Positions 9,459 through 18,944 are shown, counted from the first letter of the stretch. The stretch: 64,000 nt of DNA from Pseudoalteromonas luteoviolacea DSM 6061 (GCF_001625655.1 NZ_AUYB01000103.1:248001-312000); one strand, 5' to 3'. A program made the numbers and translations. Notes: a model not told the origin generated them from the sequence alone.

Positions 9459-10436
9459 ATGCGTCAGCGTGGTTTTACACTTGTAGAGATATTGATCTCG
9501 TTGTTTATTGGAGCAATTTTGCTAGGCGGGGTTGTCGCGACCTATGTCAGCATGCGTGTAACCACTAAAGATACAATGGCGATTGGCGAACTTCAGGAAG
9601 TCGGCCGTTTGTCACTGACCTTATTACGTCGCGATTTAGAACAAGTAGGGTTTTGGGGGACTTTCTATGATCAAGGATTTAGTGATAACAACTCGTCTGG
9701 TCCCGCAAATCCCCCTGGTGATTGTTTTGGAGGGCTTAATAACGGTAGCTTTCCTAGCTCTGTACCAACTAACTTTAGACCTATTTACGCCGATTATACT
9801 GCGACAGGAAATGCGCTAGGTTGCATCGCTGGCGCAAAGAAAAACACAGAAGTTTTACAGGTGAAGTTTTTAGAAGGGGTTCAAATAACAAACGGTGTTG
9901 TGGACCAGAACAAATATTACTTCATTGCTCAACAAGAACAAGCGCAATTTTTATCAGGACCAAACTTCACTGGGCTACCTAATGTGAATGCCACTTTGTG
10001 GCCATATAGTCATCACGTCTACTTTATTGAAGAACAATTGATCACGATTGATAATCGACAATTGTCAGTGCCTGTTTTGAGAAGAAAACGATTAACCGTC
10101 AATGGTGATATGACAACAGAAACCGTCATTGAAGGTGTAGAAGATATTCGCTACCTGTTTGGTATCGATATCGACGGTGATAGTCGAGTGGATAGTTACC
10201 GTAGTGTTGTAGACATGACTGCGAGTGACTGGGAGCGCTCTGAAGGCGTACTGACTGTGCAAGTGATTGTGTTGGTAAGGTCACTAGAGCCTGATCCCGG
10301 CATCAACTTGAAAAATCAAACCTATACGTTGGGAAATGACGCGGACAAAGTAGTTCATACCTTTTCAGATAATTATCGACGTACAGTGTTTTCGACCACA
10401 GTGCAACTTTACAATATGGGGTCATCAGCATGGTAA
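9459..10436 (+). CDS. pilW: Type IV pilus minor pilin PilW
   Basis: The leader is MRQRG|FTLVEILISLFIGAI, a short basic peptide with the conserved Gly, Phe and Glu+5. The body of about 320 residues matches the PilW family, with LQEVGRLSLTLLRRDLEQVGFWG and VEGVEDIRYLFGID in the usual places. A frame start 21 bases upstream would spoil the leader, and ACGGAG precedes the chosen ATG. The gene overlaps pilX by seven bases. It is part of the pilus priming complex with PilV, PilX, PilE and PilY1. Confidence 0.93.
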   Translation: MRQRGFTLVEILISLFIGAILLGGVVATYVSMRVTTKDTMAIGELQEVGRLSLTLLRRDLEQVGFWGTFYDQGFSDNNSSGPANPPGDCFGGLNNGSFPSSVPTNFRPIYADYTATGNALGCIAGAKKNTEVLQVKFLEGVQITNGVVDQNKYYFIAQQEQAQFLSGPNFTGLPNVNATLWPYSHHVYFIEEQLITIDNRQLSVPVLRRKRLTVNGDMTTETVIEGVEDIRYLFGIDIDGDSRVDSYRSVVDMTASDWERSEGVLTVQVIVLVRSLEPDPGINLKNQTYTLGNDADKVVHTFSDNYRRTVFSTTVQLYNMGSSAW

Positions 10437-10921
10437 ATAAACGTAATCAGCAGGGGATGGTATTAATTGTATCTATGGTACTTATCGTCGCGGTAACGAG
10501 CGTTGCTGTAACCTTAATGAGCAGCAGTACTATCGATATTAAAATAACCAATGCCGCGCAGGAAAGAGAGACTGCCGAGGCATACCTAATGGGTGAACTA
10601 CAGAGGCTGGTAAAAGACCAAAAGCAGCTATTTGGAGCCAGCAAATTCCATTTAAAAAATGGACAAATAGACGAAATTGATGATGGAGTCCACAAGTTTG
10701 ATAGGCAAGACGCTGACAGCAAGATTGACTTTGAACTAAGGAACTTAAACAGAGGCCAGCTAGAGGTACCTTGCCCACGAATTTATAGTTACACAGAGGG
10801 AGTCGTATGTAACATGACTGAGTTGAGAAGCTCAGTAGAATATGGTGATCAGGGTAGACACAAAGTTACCGTGGTAATAGGGATAGGGCAGGAAATTCAA
10901 GATGTGAAGGCGAACCAATGA
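10430..10921 (+). CDS. pilX: Type IV pilus assembly protein PilX
   Basis: This is a short protein (163 residues) with a pilin-like start, NQQG|MVLIVSMVLIVAVTSVAVTLM, and the PilX-type region SSTIDIKITNAAQERETAEAYLMGEL. The residue after the cleaved Gly is Met and the helix lacks Glu+5, as is common in PilX/PilK-type minor pilins. A C-terminal cysteine pair may form a loop. It overlaps pilW at its start, and its stop overlaps the pilY1 ATG (ATGA), so the run is translationally coupled. Confidence 0.9.
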   Translation: MVNKRNQQGMVLIVSMVLIVAVTSVAVTLMSSSTIDIKITNAAQERETAEAYLMGELQRLVKDQKQLFGASKFHLKNGQIDEIDDGVHKFDRQDADSKIDFELRNLNRGQLEVPCPRIYSYTEGVVCNMTELRSSVEYGDQGRHKVTVVIGIGQEIQDVKANQ

Positions 10922-13900
10922 TGTTTAAACGACTACTTACTTTCATATGCCTGACCTTCTTATCAGTTGCATATGCCGAAGACATCGAATTGTATGTAAA
11001 GCATGATGTGGGTGGCAATGAAAAATCACGTGTTATCTTGATCTTTGATACCTCAGGCAGTATGGCGTGGGATGTTAATGACGGGAAGCGCTGCTACGAA
11101 TATCGAAATTTCAGAATACGCTCAGTAGACTGTTTTGATACCTCAAAAACAAACAAAACTTGTTACAAATACCGGAATGGCCGATATCGCTCTTCTAATT
11201 GTGGGGATAGTCGTCTTAAAGTAGCTAAAGATGCGATGGTGTCACTGGTGAACGATAATCCAGATTTCGATTTTGGACTAATGCGTTTGTATTCAAGCTC
11301 TGGTGGATATGTTTTAAATGGCATAGGCGCAGATCCTAGTGTGGTGGTTAGTAAGATTAATAGCCTACGAGCTAGTGGTAATACACCGTTGTCGGAAACA
11401 CTGTGGGAAGCATACCTATATTTGACCGGCAGAGCGATTGACTATGGCTACAACGGTGGCAATAACCGTGACAAGACAATCGAGTCTAACGGCTACTACA
11501 AGTCGCCATTTGCACCTGTAGCGGGGGAGCCTGAGCGTTGTGATACGTCAACAAATATTATTTTGATGACCGATGGTGACCCGACCAGTGATAGCGGAAA
11601 AAATAGCGCTATTAGCCAAGAGCATTACAGAACATTTGGCTCGTATCCAAGTCCAGTTTCAAACAATTACCTAAACTCATTGGCTAAATTGATGAGAGGA
11701 ACGCAGGATAAGCAAGTAGACCTTTACCCAACTACAAGTGACAAGCAAGATTTTGCGAGAGTGTATACCATTGGTTTTGGTACAGGTATGTCGAATTCTG
11801 GTAAAGCTTTGTTAGAGCAAACCGGTAAAGTTGACGGCGGTGGAGACTACTTACATGCAAATACAGCGTCACAACTTTCCAATGCGCTAAAACTAACAAT
11901 CTCTAAAATCAGAGAGCAAAGTGATAGCTTTTCTGCACCATCAGTCTCAACCAGTAGCTCAGACTTAAGCCGAAGTGGAGACTCCGTATACTTCACAATG
12001 TTCTATCCAGAGACACATACACGTTGGTCGGGAAATTTGAAAAAGCTCAAAGTGACCGGTGGCATAGTTCATGGCATGGGGAGCACTGCTAACGCAATCA
12101 ATGATAAAGGACAAATAGGAAAAAGTGTAACCACCTATTGGTCTGAGCCTGGTAGTAAAGATGGTAATGTTGTGTTGGAAGGTGGCATAAATTATCAGTT
12201 ATATAGTCGTCAAACTAATCGCAAACTCTACTCGGATTTTGGTAAAGGTAAACTGTATAACTTTGACTACAATACTGCGTTAAATGCCCACCAAGGGTCA
12301 CTGAATAACTTAGCCGCCAAGTTTGCAAGCTCAGGCTCTGAAGTACGAAACTTGATAAATTGGTCGAGAGGACAAGACGTAGATGACGCCGATGGTGACA
12401 ATAGCCGTACGGATAGACGCAAAGACATTTTTGGAGACCCGCTACATTCAAGACCGGTGAGTATTGACTATGGCAATGGTGATTTGCGCGTAATTGTTGG
12501 TACCAATGCAGGCTTTTTACATATGTTTAAAGACAATGGCAATACAGTATCAGAAAGCTGGGCATTTATACCTGATTCACTTTTGGACATTATAAAACCA
12601 CTAAAAGATCGTAAACGAGATACCAAACTGTATGGAATGGATGGACCAATTACGGTGTATTTTTGGGACAAAAATGACAGTGGCGTCGTAGATGCCGGTG
12701 AAAAGGTGTGGTTAATAGCAGGTATGCGACGCGGTGGTAATGAATACTATGCTTTTGATATTACTGTGCCGGATCTACCAAAGCTGATGTGGGGCGGGCC
12801 GATTAAAGGGGGCAGTGGTGCCTTTGCCGAGTTAGGCCAATCTTGGTCCAAGCCCATTGTGTCGTTTATTACAGCACAGCCTGATAAACCAGTACTAATA
12901 TTTGGTGCAGGCTATGATACCAACAAAGACAATGTTACTTTTTCTGAAGACAGTAAAGGTAGAGGTTTATATATTGTTGACCTACAAAGCGGTAACCCTG
13001 TTTGGTCATTGACACCTGCTACCGGTTTCAAAGGAAAGCACAGTATTGCCGCAGATGTTAGTGTATTGGATTCTGATTATGATGGTTTTATTGACAGAAT
13101 TTATGCTTCGGATACCGGTGGCGGAATTTGGCGAATAGATATTCCAAGCGCGAAGCCTGATGATACAAATGCGCCTTGGACACACTTTATGTTCGCAAAC
13201 CTAAGTGGATCGAAAGACAATCAAAAGAGACGCTTTTTTTATCGTCCGATGGTTGCGAGAACTTATTTTAGTAAAGTAACGCTAGAAAATGTGGATGGTA
13301 AAATAACAAAAATAAGAAGAGATGTTCCTTATGAGGGAATATTGATAGGCAGCGGAAACCGAGCGAAGCCAACTTCGACATTTACGAAAAACTTTTTGTT
13401 CATGTTACGTGATGAAAACACCAAAACGAAGTCCTTTAAATCTGGGAATATACCGTCTCCAATTCGGGCTGGTCAGTTATTAAATGTTACCAACGACCCG
13501 TTCAAGGCAAATTTGAACAGCTATGACAATTTCACAGACAAAGAGGCTGAGCTCGGCAGTGCGAAAGGGTGGCGTATAGCACTTGGATCAGGTGAAAAGT
13601 CTTTGTCGGCCGCCACAGCCATTGGTGGGTTGGCCTATTTTACTTCATTTTCCCCAACAACGGTGTCGGAAAACCAATGTAGCATTGGCGAAGGTACAGG
13701 GTATCTTTACATTGTACATCTGCATTATGGTATGCAAGTGTTTCAGAAACGTCGCTATCGAACTACAGCGACCTTACCTGACACGCCTAGAACGCATTAC
13801 GATGTATACGTAGATCCAAACACAAACAAAAAGTCGGTCAAGGCTAAAATTATAAGCCCAACAGTTATTAAGGAAGATGCGGTAGATGAGATGTTTGGTG

Positions 13901-14061
13901 GCAATCCGGCTGATGGAATTAATCCTCAAAGGTTAGAGCCGCCGGGCGTCTATAAAAATAAAGATGGCTCGGCAAATGTGCCTGGTGTTACCTCTTTAGA
14001 GATAACATATGAAACAAGACAGTTGTTTATCTATAAGAAAGAAGACAATGATGAAAAGTAA
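10918..14061 (+). CDS. pilY1: PilY1-family pilus tip adhesin / assembly factor
   Basis: A signal peptide (to about residue 20, ending VAYA) is followed by an N-terminal von Willebrand A domain whose MIDAS motif is DTSGS (44-48). Two 14-residue cysteine hairpins (C59-C72 and C82-C95) are inserted right after the MIDAS. The C-terminal half is the PilY1 beta-propeller, with GDPLHSRPV near its start and a calcium loop D-S-D-Y-D-G-F-I-D at 718-726, equivalent to the P. aeruginosa calcium loop that controls pilus extension and retraction. The length of 1047 residues is slightly below P. aeruginosa PilY1. AAGG lies seven bases before the start. It is exported and should sit at the pilus tip. Confidence 0.93.
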   Translation: MMFKRLLTFICLTFLSVAYAEDIELYVKHDVGGNEKSRVILIFDTSGSMAWDVNDGKRCYEYRNFRIRSVDCFDTSKTNKTCYKYRNGRYRSSNCGDSRLKVAKDAMVSLVNDNPDFDFGLMRLYSSSGGYVLNGIGADPSVVVSKINSLRASGNTPLSETLWEAYLYLTGRAIDYGYNGGNNRDKTIESNGYYKSPFAPVAGEPERCDTSTNIILMTDGDPTSDSGKNSAISQEHYRTFGSYPSPVSNNYLNSLAKLMRGTQDKQVDLYPTTSDKQDFARVYTIGFGTGMSNSGKALLEQTGKVDGGGDYLHANTASQLSNALKLTISKIREQSDSFSAPSVSTSSSDLSRSGDSVYFTMFYPETHTRWSGNLKKLKVTGGIVHGMGSTANAINDKGQIGKSVTTYWSEPGSKDGNVVLEGGINYQLYSRQTNRKLYSDFGKGKLYNFDYNTALNAHQGSLNNLAAKFASSGSEVRNLINWSRGQDVDDADGDNSRTDRRKDIFGDPLHSRPVSIDYGNGDLRVIVGTNAGFLHMFKDNGNTVSESWAFIPDSLLDIIKPLKDRKRDTKLYGMDGPITVYFWDKNDSGVVDAGEKVWLIAGMRRGGNEYYAFDITVPDLPKLMWGGPIKGGSGAFAELGQSWSKPIVSFITAQPDKPVLIFGAGYDTNKDNVTFSEDSKGRGLYIVDLQSGNPVWSLTPATGFKGKHSIAADVSVLDSDYDGFIDRIYASDTGGGIWRIDIPSAKPDDTNAPWTHFMFANLSGSKDNQKRRFFYRPMVARTYFSKVTLENVDGKITKIRRDVPYEGILIGSGNRAKPTSTFTKNFLFMLRDENTKTKSFKSGNIPSPIRAGQLLNVTNDPFKANLNSYDNFTDKEAELGSAKGWRIALGSGEKSLSAATAIGGLAYFTSFSPTTVSENQCSIGEGTGYLYIVHLHYGMQVFQKRRYRTTATLPDTPRTHYDVYVDPNTNKKSVKAKIISPTVIKEDAVDEMFGGNPADGINPQRLEPPGVYKNKDGSANVPGVTSLEITYETRQLFIYKKEDNDEK

Positions 14062-14467
14062 AGCATTTAAATATAGAGGGTTTACCTTAATTGAAATGAT
14101 GATAGTGGTTGCCGTATTAGGTATTTTGGCAACCCTAGCATACCCCAATTATACTGGCTATTTGCAGCGAGCAGCGAGAGCGGAAGCAATGACAATCCTG
14201 CTTGATGCAGCCAATAAACAAGAGCAGTACTTTGTGGACAATCGGCAATACGCGAGTGCTCTCTCAGACATTGGTATACCTAGTACAAGTGGTAACGGAT
14301 ATTTCACGCTGACTGTAACACTTGCGAATGGTGGTTATACTTTGACAGCTACCGCTGCAAATGGGCCTGTAAGAGGTGATACGATATGCACAACTTTGTC
14401 TTTAAATAATTTAGGGATTAAGTCCATAACTGGCACAGGTAGTGTAGATGAGTGCTGGGAGCGTTAA
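14048..14467 (+). CDS. pilE: Type IV pilin-like minor pilin PilE
   Basis: The leader MMKSKAFKYRG|FTLIEMMIVVAVLG is a textbook prepilin N-terminus with Glu+5. The mature part has YTGYLQRAARAEAMTILLDAANKQEQYF, typical of the PilE minor pilin family, and a C-terminal cysteine pair (CTTL and ECWER) forming the D-region loop. I used the ATG at 14048 (or the next codon, also ATG) rather than an upstream in-frame ATG that would give an overlong leader. The start lies inside the end of pilY1. It is the last gene of the operon and converges with a fimT-like gene, overlapping it by four bases. Confidence 0.93.
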   Translation: MMKSKAFKYRGFTLIEMMIVVAVLGILATLAYPNYTGYLQRAARAEAMTILLDAANKQEQYFVDNRQYASALSDIGIPSTSGNGYFTLTVTLANGGYTLTATAANGPVRGDTICTTLSLNNLGIKSITGTGSVDECWER

Positions 14468-14988
14468 TCACATAAGTGCGTGTCCTTTAATGTTGTTCGC
14501 CCTATGATACTGAGTGATAGGGCTTTGCCAGTTTTACTTCCGTCATAATGCAGGACGCAATAGACAAACGTACCATTTCCTAATCCCCAAGTGGTGCCCG
14601 AATGCTTAAAAGTAATCGCTCGTCTGGGGTAAGTAAGTTCGTCAACTGCTGGGATCTTATCCAAGACTCTGAGTATCGTATCTTGGCTGTTAAATTCTTT
14701 GAGTTTCCCTTTATCTATAAAAATTGTTAGCTCTTCATGCCAAAATGCTCTAGAGCATCGGTTATTCACCAACGGGCATAAAGTCACTCTTTCACCACTG
14801 TAAATTGATTTTAGTCTGGCATAGCTCAAAGCCCTATCTAGAGAGATAAGTGCTTGTTTAGGCCTGTCAAACTTCATGAGTTCAGAGGTAGAGGGAACAC
14901 TGATAGATAACAAAATAGCACTGATTAGGCACACGACTACAAGTTCGAATAATGAAAAGCCCATTACCTGTTTATATGAGTTTGTCAT
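14464..14988 (-). CDS. GspH/FimT-family minor pilin
   Basis: The leader MTNSYKQVMG|FSLFELVVVCLIS has the prepilin cut site with Glu+5. The next part, with LDRALSYARLKSIYSGERVTLCP, is the GspH/FimT signature, and a GNGTFVYC segment lies near the C-terminus. AAGGA lies eight bases before the ATG. In Pseudomonas the FimT and FimU genes precede pilV on the same strand; here this gene lies after pilE and points back towards it. It may be a FimT or FimU equivalent in the priming complex, or a DNA-binding pilin as described for FimT. Confidence 0.85.
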   Translation of the reverse strand: MTNSYKQVMGFSLFELVVVCLISAILLSISVPSTSELMKFDRPKQALISLDRALSYARLKSIYSGERVTLCPLVNNRCSRAFWHEELTIFIDKGKLKEFNSQDTILRVLDKIPAVDELTYPRRAITFKHSGTTWGLGNGTFVYCVLHYDGSKTGKALSLSIIGRTTLKDTHLCD

Positions 14989-15237
14989 GACCGCTTTCCT
15001 TGCGAAACATATAATTTTCTAGCTGCACGTAAAGACGTTTTCAATGCGACGGTAACCGTATTGAAAATGTCCTTTGAGCTAGGCTTTGATGAGGGCTGAT
15101 TCGAGGTGAAAGGCTACAGAGTAGACTTTCAGTGGCCGGTTGATGCTATGTACCTATGTACCAATGCGATTTGGTATCTTATGTGGTATCTGGCTAAAAG
15201 TGTAATGTAAGTACTAATGAATGACTTAATATCATCG
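14989..15237. other. Non-coding spacer between two minor-pilin genes
   Basis: No reading frame with a convincing start or family likeness was found on either strand. The stretch should hold the promoter of the fimT-like gene (reverse strand). TGGTATCT occurs twice near 15171-15190 and TACCTATGTACC near 15150, minor repeats without clear meaning. The terminator of the next gene begins just beyond it. Confidence 0.4.
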
Positions 15238-15278
15238 AAAAGGAGCTTCATCAGATCAATCTGTTAAATGAAGCTCTT
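15238..15278 (-). terminator. Hairpin terminator of the fimU-like gene
   Basis: GAGCTTCAT (15243-15251) pairs with ATGAAGCTC (15268-15276), and inside it CAGA pairs with TCTG around a TCAA loop. Read on the reverse strand, the stem is followed by CCTTTT, so it fits a Rho-independent terminator about 20 bases after the fimU-like stop. Confidence 0.55.
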
Positions 15279-15298
15279 AATTTTGAATAACATGGTAA

Positions 15299-15838
15299 TC
15301 AAGTACACGTGTTGGTGGTATTTCCCGTATACAGGGCTGTACCTGCTTGAGTAATACTTAGGCTTTGGTTTTGCGCACTGGTGCCTGTTGGGCAATATAT
15401 AAAATTCCCATTCTGGCCATTTCCCAACCTACCACTTGAGTCAAACTTCAGTGATGCAACTGGGTAATTAAGCGTATCGTTATTACTGACTTTTTCCATA
15501 ACTCTCAGTAAGTCGTCGGTACTGGCAGAGTATACTCCGTTATTGTCGCGGTCCAAAAAGATCACTATTCGATTGCTTTGCCAATCAGTTGTACATGAAA
15601 AGTCCTTGTTCTCAATGAGCAAACTCTCTACTGCTGGGCATAAAATCACAATTTCATCACTTGCTGTTGCCTTGGCTCTGGCAAAAGTGACACTTCGTTT
15701 AAGCTCTAATAAGAAGCTCTCTGCGCGATTATCCTGAAAAGTAGAGTGAGTAAATGAATAAGTTAAGCCGGCAAGAACACCTAAAATGGCGATTGTTATT
15801 AACAGTTCAAGTAAGCTCATGCCTCGTTGATCTTGCAT
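15299..15838 (-). CDS. GspH/FimU-family minor pilin
   Basis: The leader MQDQRG|MSLLELLITIAILGVLAG is a short prepilin signal with Glu+5, though the residue after the cut is Met. The GspH-type core FLLELKRSVTFARAKATASDEIVILCP and a C-terminal GNFIYCP follow, a paralogue of the neighbouring fimT-like gene (both share LELKR/LDRA...R...CP and GNG.FVYC/GNG.FIYCP spacing). I chose the ATG at 15838 because AGGAG lies seven bases upstream; a longer frame would add 21 residues before the leader. It has its own terminator and so is a separate transcript. Confidence 0.85.
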   Translation of the reverse strand: MQDQRGMSLLELLITIAILGVLAGLTYSFTHSTFQDNRAESFLLELKRSVTFARAKATASDEIVILCPAVESLLIENKDFSCTTDWQSNRIVIFLDRDNNGVYSASTDDLLRVMEKVSNNDTLNYPVASLKFDSSGRLGNGQNGNFIYCPTGTSAQNQSLSITQAGTALYTGNTTNTCT

Positions 15839-15910
15839 TTTAAGCTCCTGATACATGTATATGAGATACTTTATATTGCGCTTTTTCAATATTTTATTCA
15901 ATACCTTTGT

Positions 15911-16308
<398 letters not shown>

Positions 16309-16323
16309 GCGCTACGTTGGTGT

Positions 16324-16345
16324 TCGGGCATCAGTTGATGCCCGA
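16324..16345 (+). terminator. Hairpin between convergent glnB and bamD
   Basis: TCGGGCATC pairs with GATGCCCGA around a four-base AGTT loop, a nine-base perfect stem right after glnB. The following T-run is weak, so this is a probable bidirectional terminator shared with bamD. Confidence 0.5.
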
Positions 16346-16354
16346 TTAAGATGT

Positions 16355-17113
16355 TTATCTTTGGTTAAGCGCACGTGTTTTTCTAACGTGTTCACTTAAC
16401 TCAGTCAGGCCTAATTTGTCGTAACTCTTTTCCATCATATCAAGCGCTTCAAGCAAGTAGCTGCTTTGAGAGTAATGCTCGACCACATATTTACCACGAT
16501 TCGCAGCCGCTAAGTAAGCTTCTCGCTCAAAATAATAGGTTGCGATTTTCAGCTCATAACGTGCCATTTTGTTTAACAGCCACGCGAGTCTTTTTTTCGC
16601 TTCAGGCGTGTAGTTGCTGTCTGGATAGTTTTTAACGAGCGTTGACAAATCTTGAAATGCTACGCGTGTTTTACTTACGTCACGGTCCGCACGATCTACA
16701 CCAAAATAGTCTTGGAAAGCATTTTCATCTGCTTTGATATTAATTAAACCACGCATGTAGTACATGTAATCTAAATTTTTGTGGTTTGGGTTTAAGCGAA
16801 TAAAACGATCTACGGTGGCTAACGCCTGATCAGTATTACCTGTCTGATAATATGCATAGACCAAATCCATTTGTACTTGCCTTGAATATGGGCCAAATGG
16901 GTAACGAGCATTGATTGCACCCAGTAATTGAATCGCTCTAGCATATAGGCCTGAGTCTAGTGTCTGTTTAGCATCTTCATAAAGTGCTTGTACCGACTTA
17001 TTTGGTACACGTTCTATTTCTTCTTGTTCTGGGGCTGAAGAACATGCGGCTAATCCTAGTATAGATGCGCTTATTACAAGTGCTGTAGCGCGTTTTCCCA
17101 ACTTCATTATCAT
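16355..17113 (-). CDS. bamD: Outer membrane assembly lipoprotein BamD
   Basis: BamD is the essential lipoprotein of the BAM complex that inserts beta-barrel proteins into the outer membrane. A lipoprotein signal ends in a lipobox LAAC (C24, lipidated). The mature part holds five TPR-like repeats, with RYPFGPYSRQVQMDLVYAYY and DYMYYMRGLINI typical of the YfiO/BamD family. The length of 252 residues is normal. A second ATG two codons in is equally possible. It is divergent from rluD, as in E. coli. Confidence 0.96.
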   Translation of the reverse strand: MIMKLGKRATALVISASILGLAACSSAPEQEEIERVPNKSVQALYEDAKQTLDSGLYARAIQLLGAINARYPFGPYSRQVQMDLVYAYYQTGNTDQALATVDRFIRLNPNHKNLDYMYYMRGLINIKADENAFQDYFGVDRADRDVSKTRVAFQDLSTLVKNYPDSNYTPEAKKRLAWLLNKMARYELKIATYYFEREAYLAAANRGKYVVEHYSQSSYLLEALDMMEKSYDKLGLTELSEHVRKTRALNQR

Positions 17114-17236
17114 TTTATTTTACTACCTTCGTTGTCTTCGGCTAGGCCAAGTCGGTAAAACCGAGTAAACTATGCATTTATGCGATTCTAACCCAGTCGA
17201 GCGAGGCTTGCACTGGTAATTTAGGTAAAGTTACAC

Positions 17237-18214
17237 ATGTCAGAGCAAATTTCTCTACAAGCCGAAGTGCCAATCGAGTTAGGCGGTAAACGTCTAGACC
17301 AAATATTAGCGCAATTGTTCCCTGATTTTTCACGTTCAAGAATAAAAACTTGGATATTAGATGAAAAAGTGGCGGTAAATGGTCAAACGTTGAGCACACC
17401 GAAAGAAAAACTGTTTGGTGGTGAACTCGTAGAGATCGAAACACAAATTGAAGCAGAGCGCGAATATGAAGCGCAGGATATTGCCCTAGATATCGTTTAT
17501 GAAGATGATGATATTTTAGTTATCAATAAGCCAATGGGACTTGTTGTACACCCCGGAGCGGGTAACCCCAATGGCACTGTATTGAATGCGTTGTTACACC
17601 ATCACCCAGATATCATCAATGTGCCTCGTGCTGGTATTGTTCACCGTCTAGATAAAGACACAACAGGTCTGATGGTTGTTGCTAAAACAATACAAGCGCA
17701 AACGCACTTGGTTAAGAACCTTCAGGCTAGAACGAACTTCACGCGTGAATACGAAGCGATTTGTAACGGTACTATGACCGCTGGTGGCGTCATCGAAAAG
17801 CCAATTGGTCGCCATGCTACCAAGCGCACGCATATGGCAGTGCATGAAATGGGCAAGCCGGCGATTACACACTACCGAGTAGCGGAAAAATTCAGAGCAC
17901 ATACTCGCCTTAGATTGCGCTTAGAAACAGGGCGTACGCACCAGATCCGTGTACATATGGCTTATTTAAAGCACCCTTTGATTGGCGATCAGCTATATGG
18001 GGGACGACCTTGTCCGCCAAAAAATGCGTCAGAAACATTCTTAGACACGCTACGCGGCTTCAAGCGCCAAGCTTTGCATGCGATAAAGTTGAGTATTGCA
18101 CATCCAATTACTGGCGAAATGATGACGTGGGAAGCTCCAATACCAGAAGATATGCAGGCGTTAACGGATATATTGCGCGGCGACAGTAAGGAAAATCCAC
18201 AAATTGAGTACTAA
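17237..18214 (+). CDS. rluD: 23S rRNA pseudouridine synthase RluD
   Basis: RluD makes pseudouridines 1911, 1915 and 1917 in helix 69 of 23S rRNA. An N-terminal S4 domain (about 15-75, FSRSRIKTWILDEKVAVNG) precedes the synthase domain. The catalytic aspartate is D139 in GIVHRLDKDTTGL, the same number as in E. coli. The length of 325 residues is usual. The gene is divergent from bamD and overlaps pgeF by 11 bases; rluD-pgeF-clpB in this order is as in E. coli. Confidence 0.97.
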   Translation: MSEQISLQAEVPIELGGKRLDQILAQLFPDFSRSRIKTWILDEKVAVNGQTLSTPKEKLFGGELVEIETQIEAEREYEAQDIALDIVYEDDDILVINKPMGLVVHPGAGNPNGTVLNALLHHHPDIINVPRAGIVHRLDKDTTGLMVVAKTIQAQTHLVKNLQARTNFTREYEAICNGTMTAGGVIEKPIGRHATKRTHMAVHEMGKPAITHYRVAEKFRAHTRLRLRLETGRTHQIRVHMAYLKHPLIGDQLYGGRPCPPKNASETFLDTLRGFKRQALHAIKLSIAHPITGEMMTWEAPIPEDMQALTDILRGDSKENPQIEY

Positions 18215-18944
18215 CTCAGTGCTACTACCAAGCTGGCCTATGCAAAGCCAAATCGGTGCTGTTAGCAGCACCCGCTTGGGGGGGCATTCAGTAGGCGCTT
18301 TTGACTCGTTTAACCTGGCTTATCATGTCGGTGACAATCGAGACGTCATTACTAAAAATCGCGACCTACTAAATACCTATTTGCCTGAAGGCGCGATTTG
18401 GTTGGAGCAGGTACATGGCAGTGATGTGCATGTTGTCAACTCAACCACTGACCTATCCAAGGTTGTTCGAGCAGACGCCTTGTATACTCGTTTGAGGCGC
18501 CAGCCATTGGCGATAATGACGGCCGATTGTCTGCCAATTTTATTGGCTAGTAAGGACGGAGGCGAGGTTGCTGCACTGCATGGTGGTTGGCGACCGTTGG
18601 CTTCGGGAATTATTGCAAATACGCTTATGAGTTTCAGAGCTGCACCGATAGACATTAATGCTTGGTTTGGTCCTGCAATTGGCCCTACGGCATTCGAAGT
18701 TGGGGCTGAAGTCCGTGCCGCATTTGTGAATCAAAATGACTCGTTCTCTCAAGCATTTGTAGCCACCAAAGAAAACAAATTTTTAGCAAACATCTTTTTG
18801 TTAGCTAAATTGCAGCTTAATGAGTTGGGCGTGACAGCTGTATACAGTGATGATCTATGCACAGTAACACACGCTGAGCAGTTTTTTTCATATCGCCGTG
18901 ATGGGCAATGTGGCCGCATGGCAACTGTGATCTGGCGCAAATAA
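18204..18944 (+). CDS. pgeF: Peptidoglycan editing factor PgeF (YfiH, laccase-domain family)
   Basis: This belongs to the YfiH/DUF152 family, reported to remove wrongly inserted L-Ser from muropeptides in E. coli and also to act on purine nucleosides. The metal-ligand set is visible as H71 (EQVHG), C109 (TADCLP) and H126 (ALHGGWR), with FSYRRDGQCGRMA near the end. The start is TTG, chosen because AAGGAAAA lies nine bases upstream; the next GTG in frame has no ribosome-binding site. It overlaps rluD, so translation is likely coupled. Confidence 0.92.
   Translation: MSTNSVLLPSWPMQSQIGAVSSTRLGGHSVGAFDSFNLAYHVGDNRDVITKNRDLLNTYLPEGAIWLEQVHGSDVHVVNSTTDLSKVVRADALYTRLRRQPLAIMTADCLPILLASKDGGEVAALHGGWRPLASGIIANTLMSFRAAPIDINAWFGPAIGPTAFEVGAEVRAAFVNQNDSFSQAFVATKENKFLANIFLLAKLQLNELGVTAVYSDDLCTVTHAEQFFSYRRDGQCGRMATVIWRK

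Noticed and set aside
15131..15190. Short repeats in the minor-pilin spacer as an attachment site
   Set aside because: They are imperfect, and no integrase or mobile gene is near.
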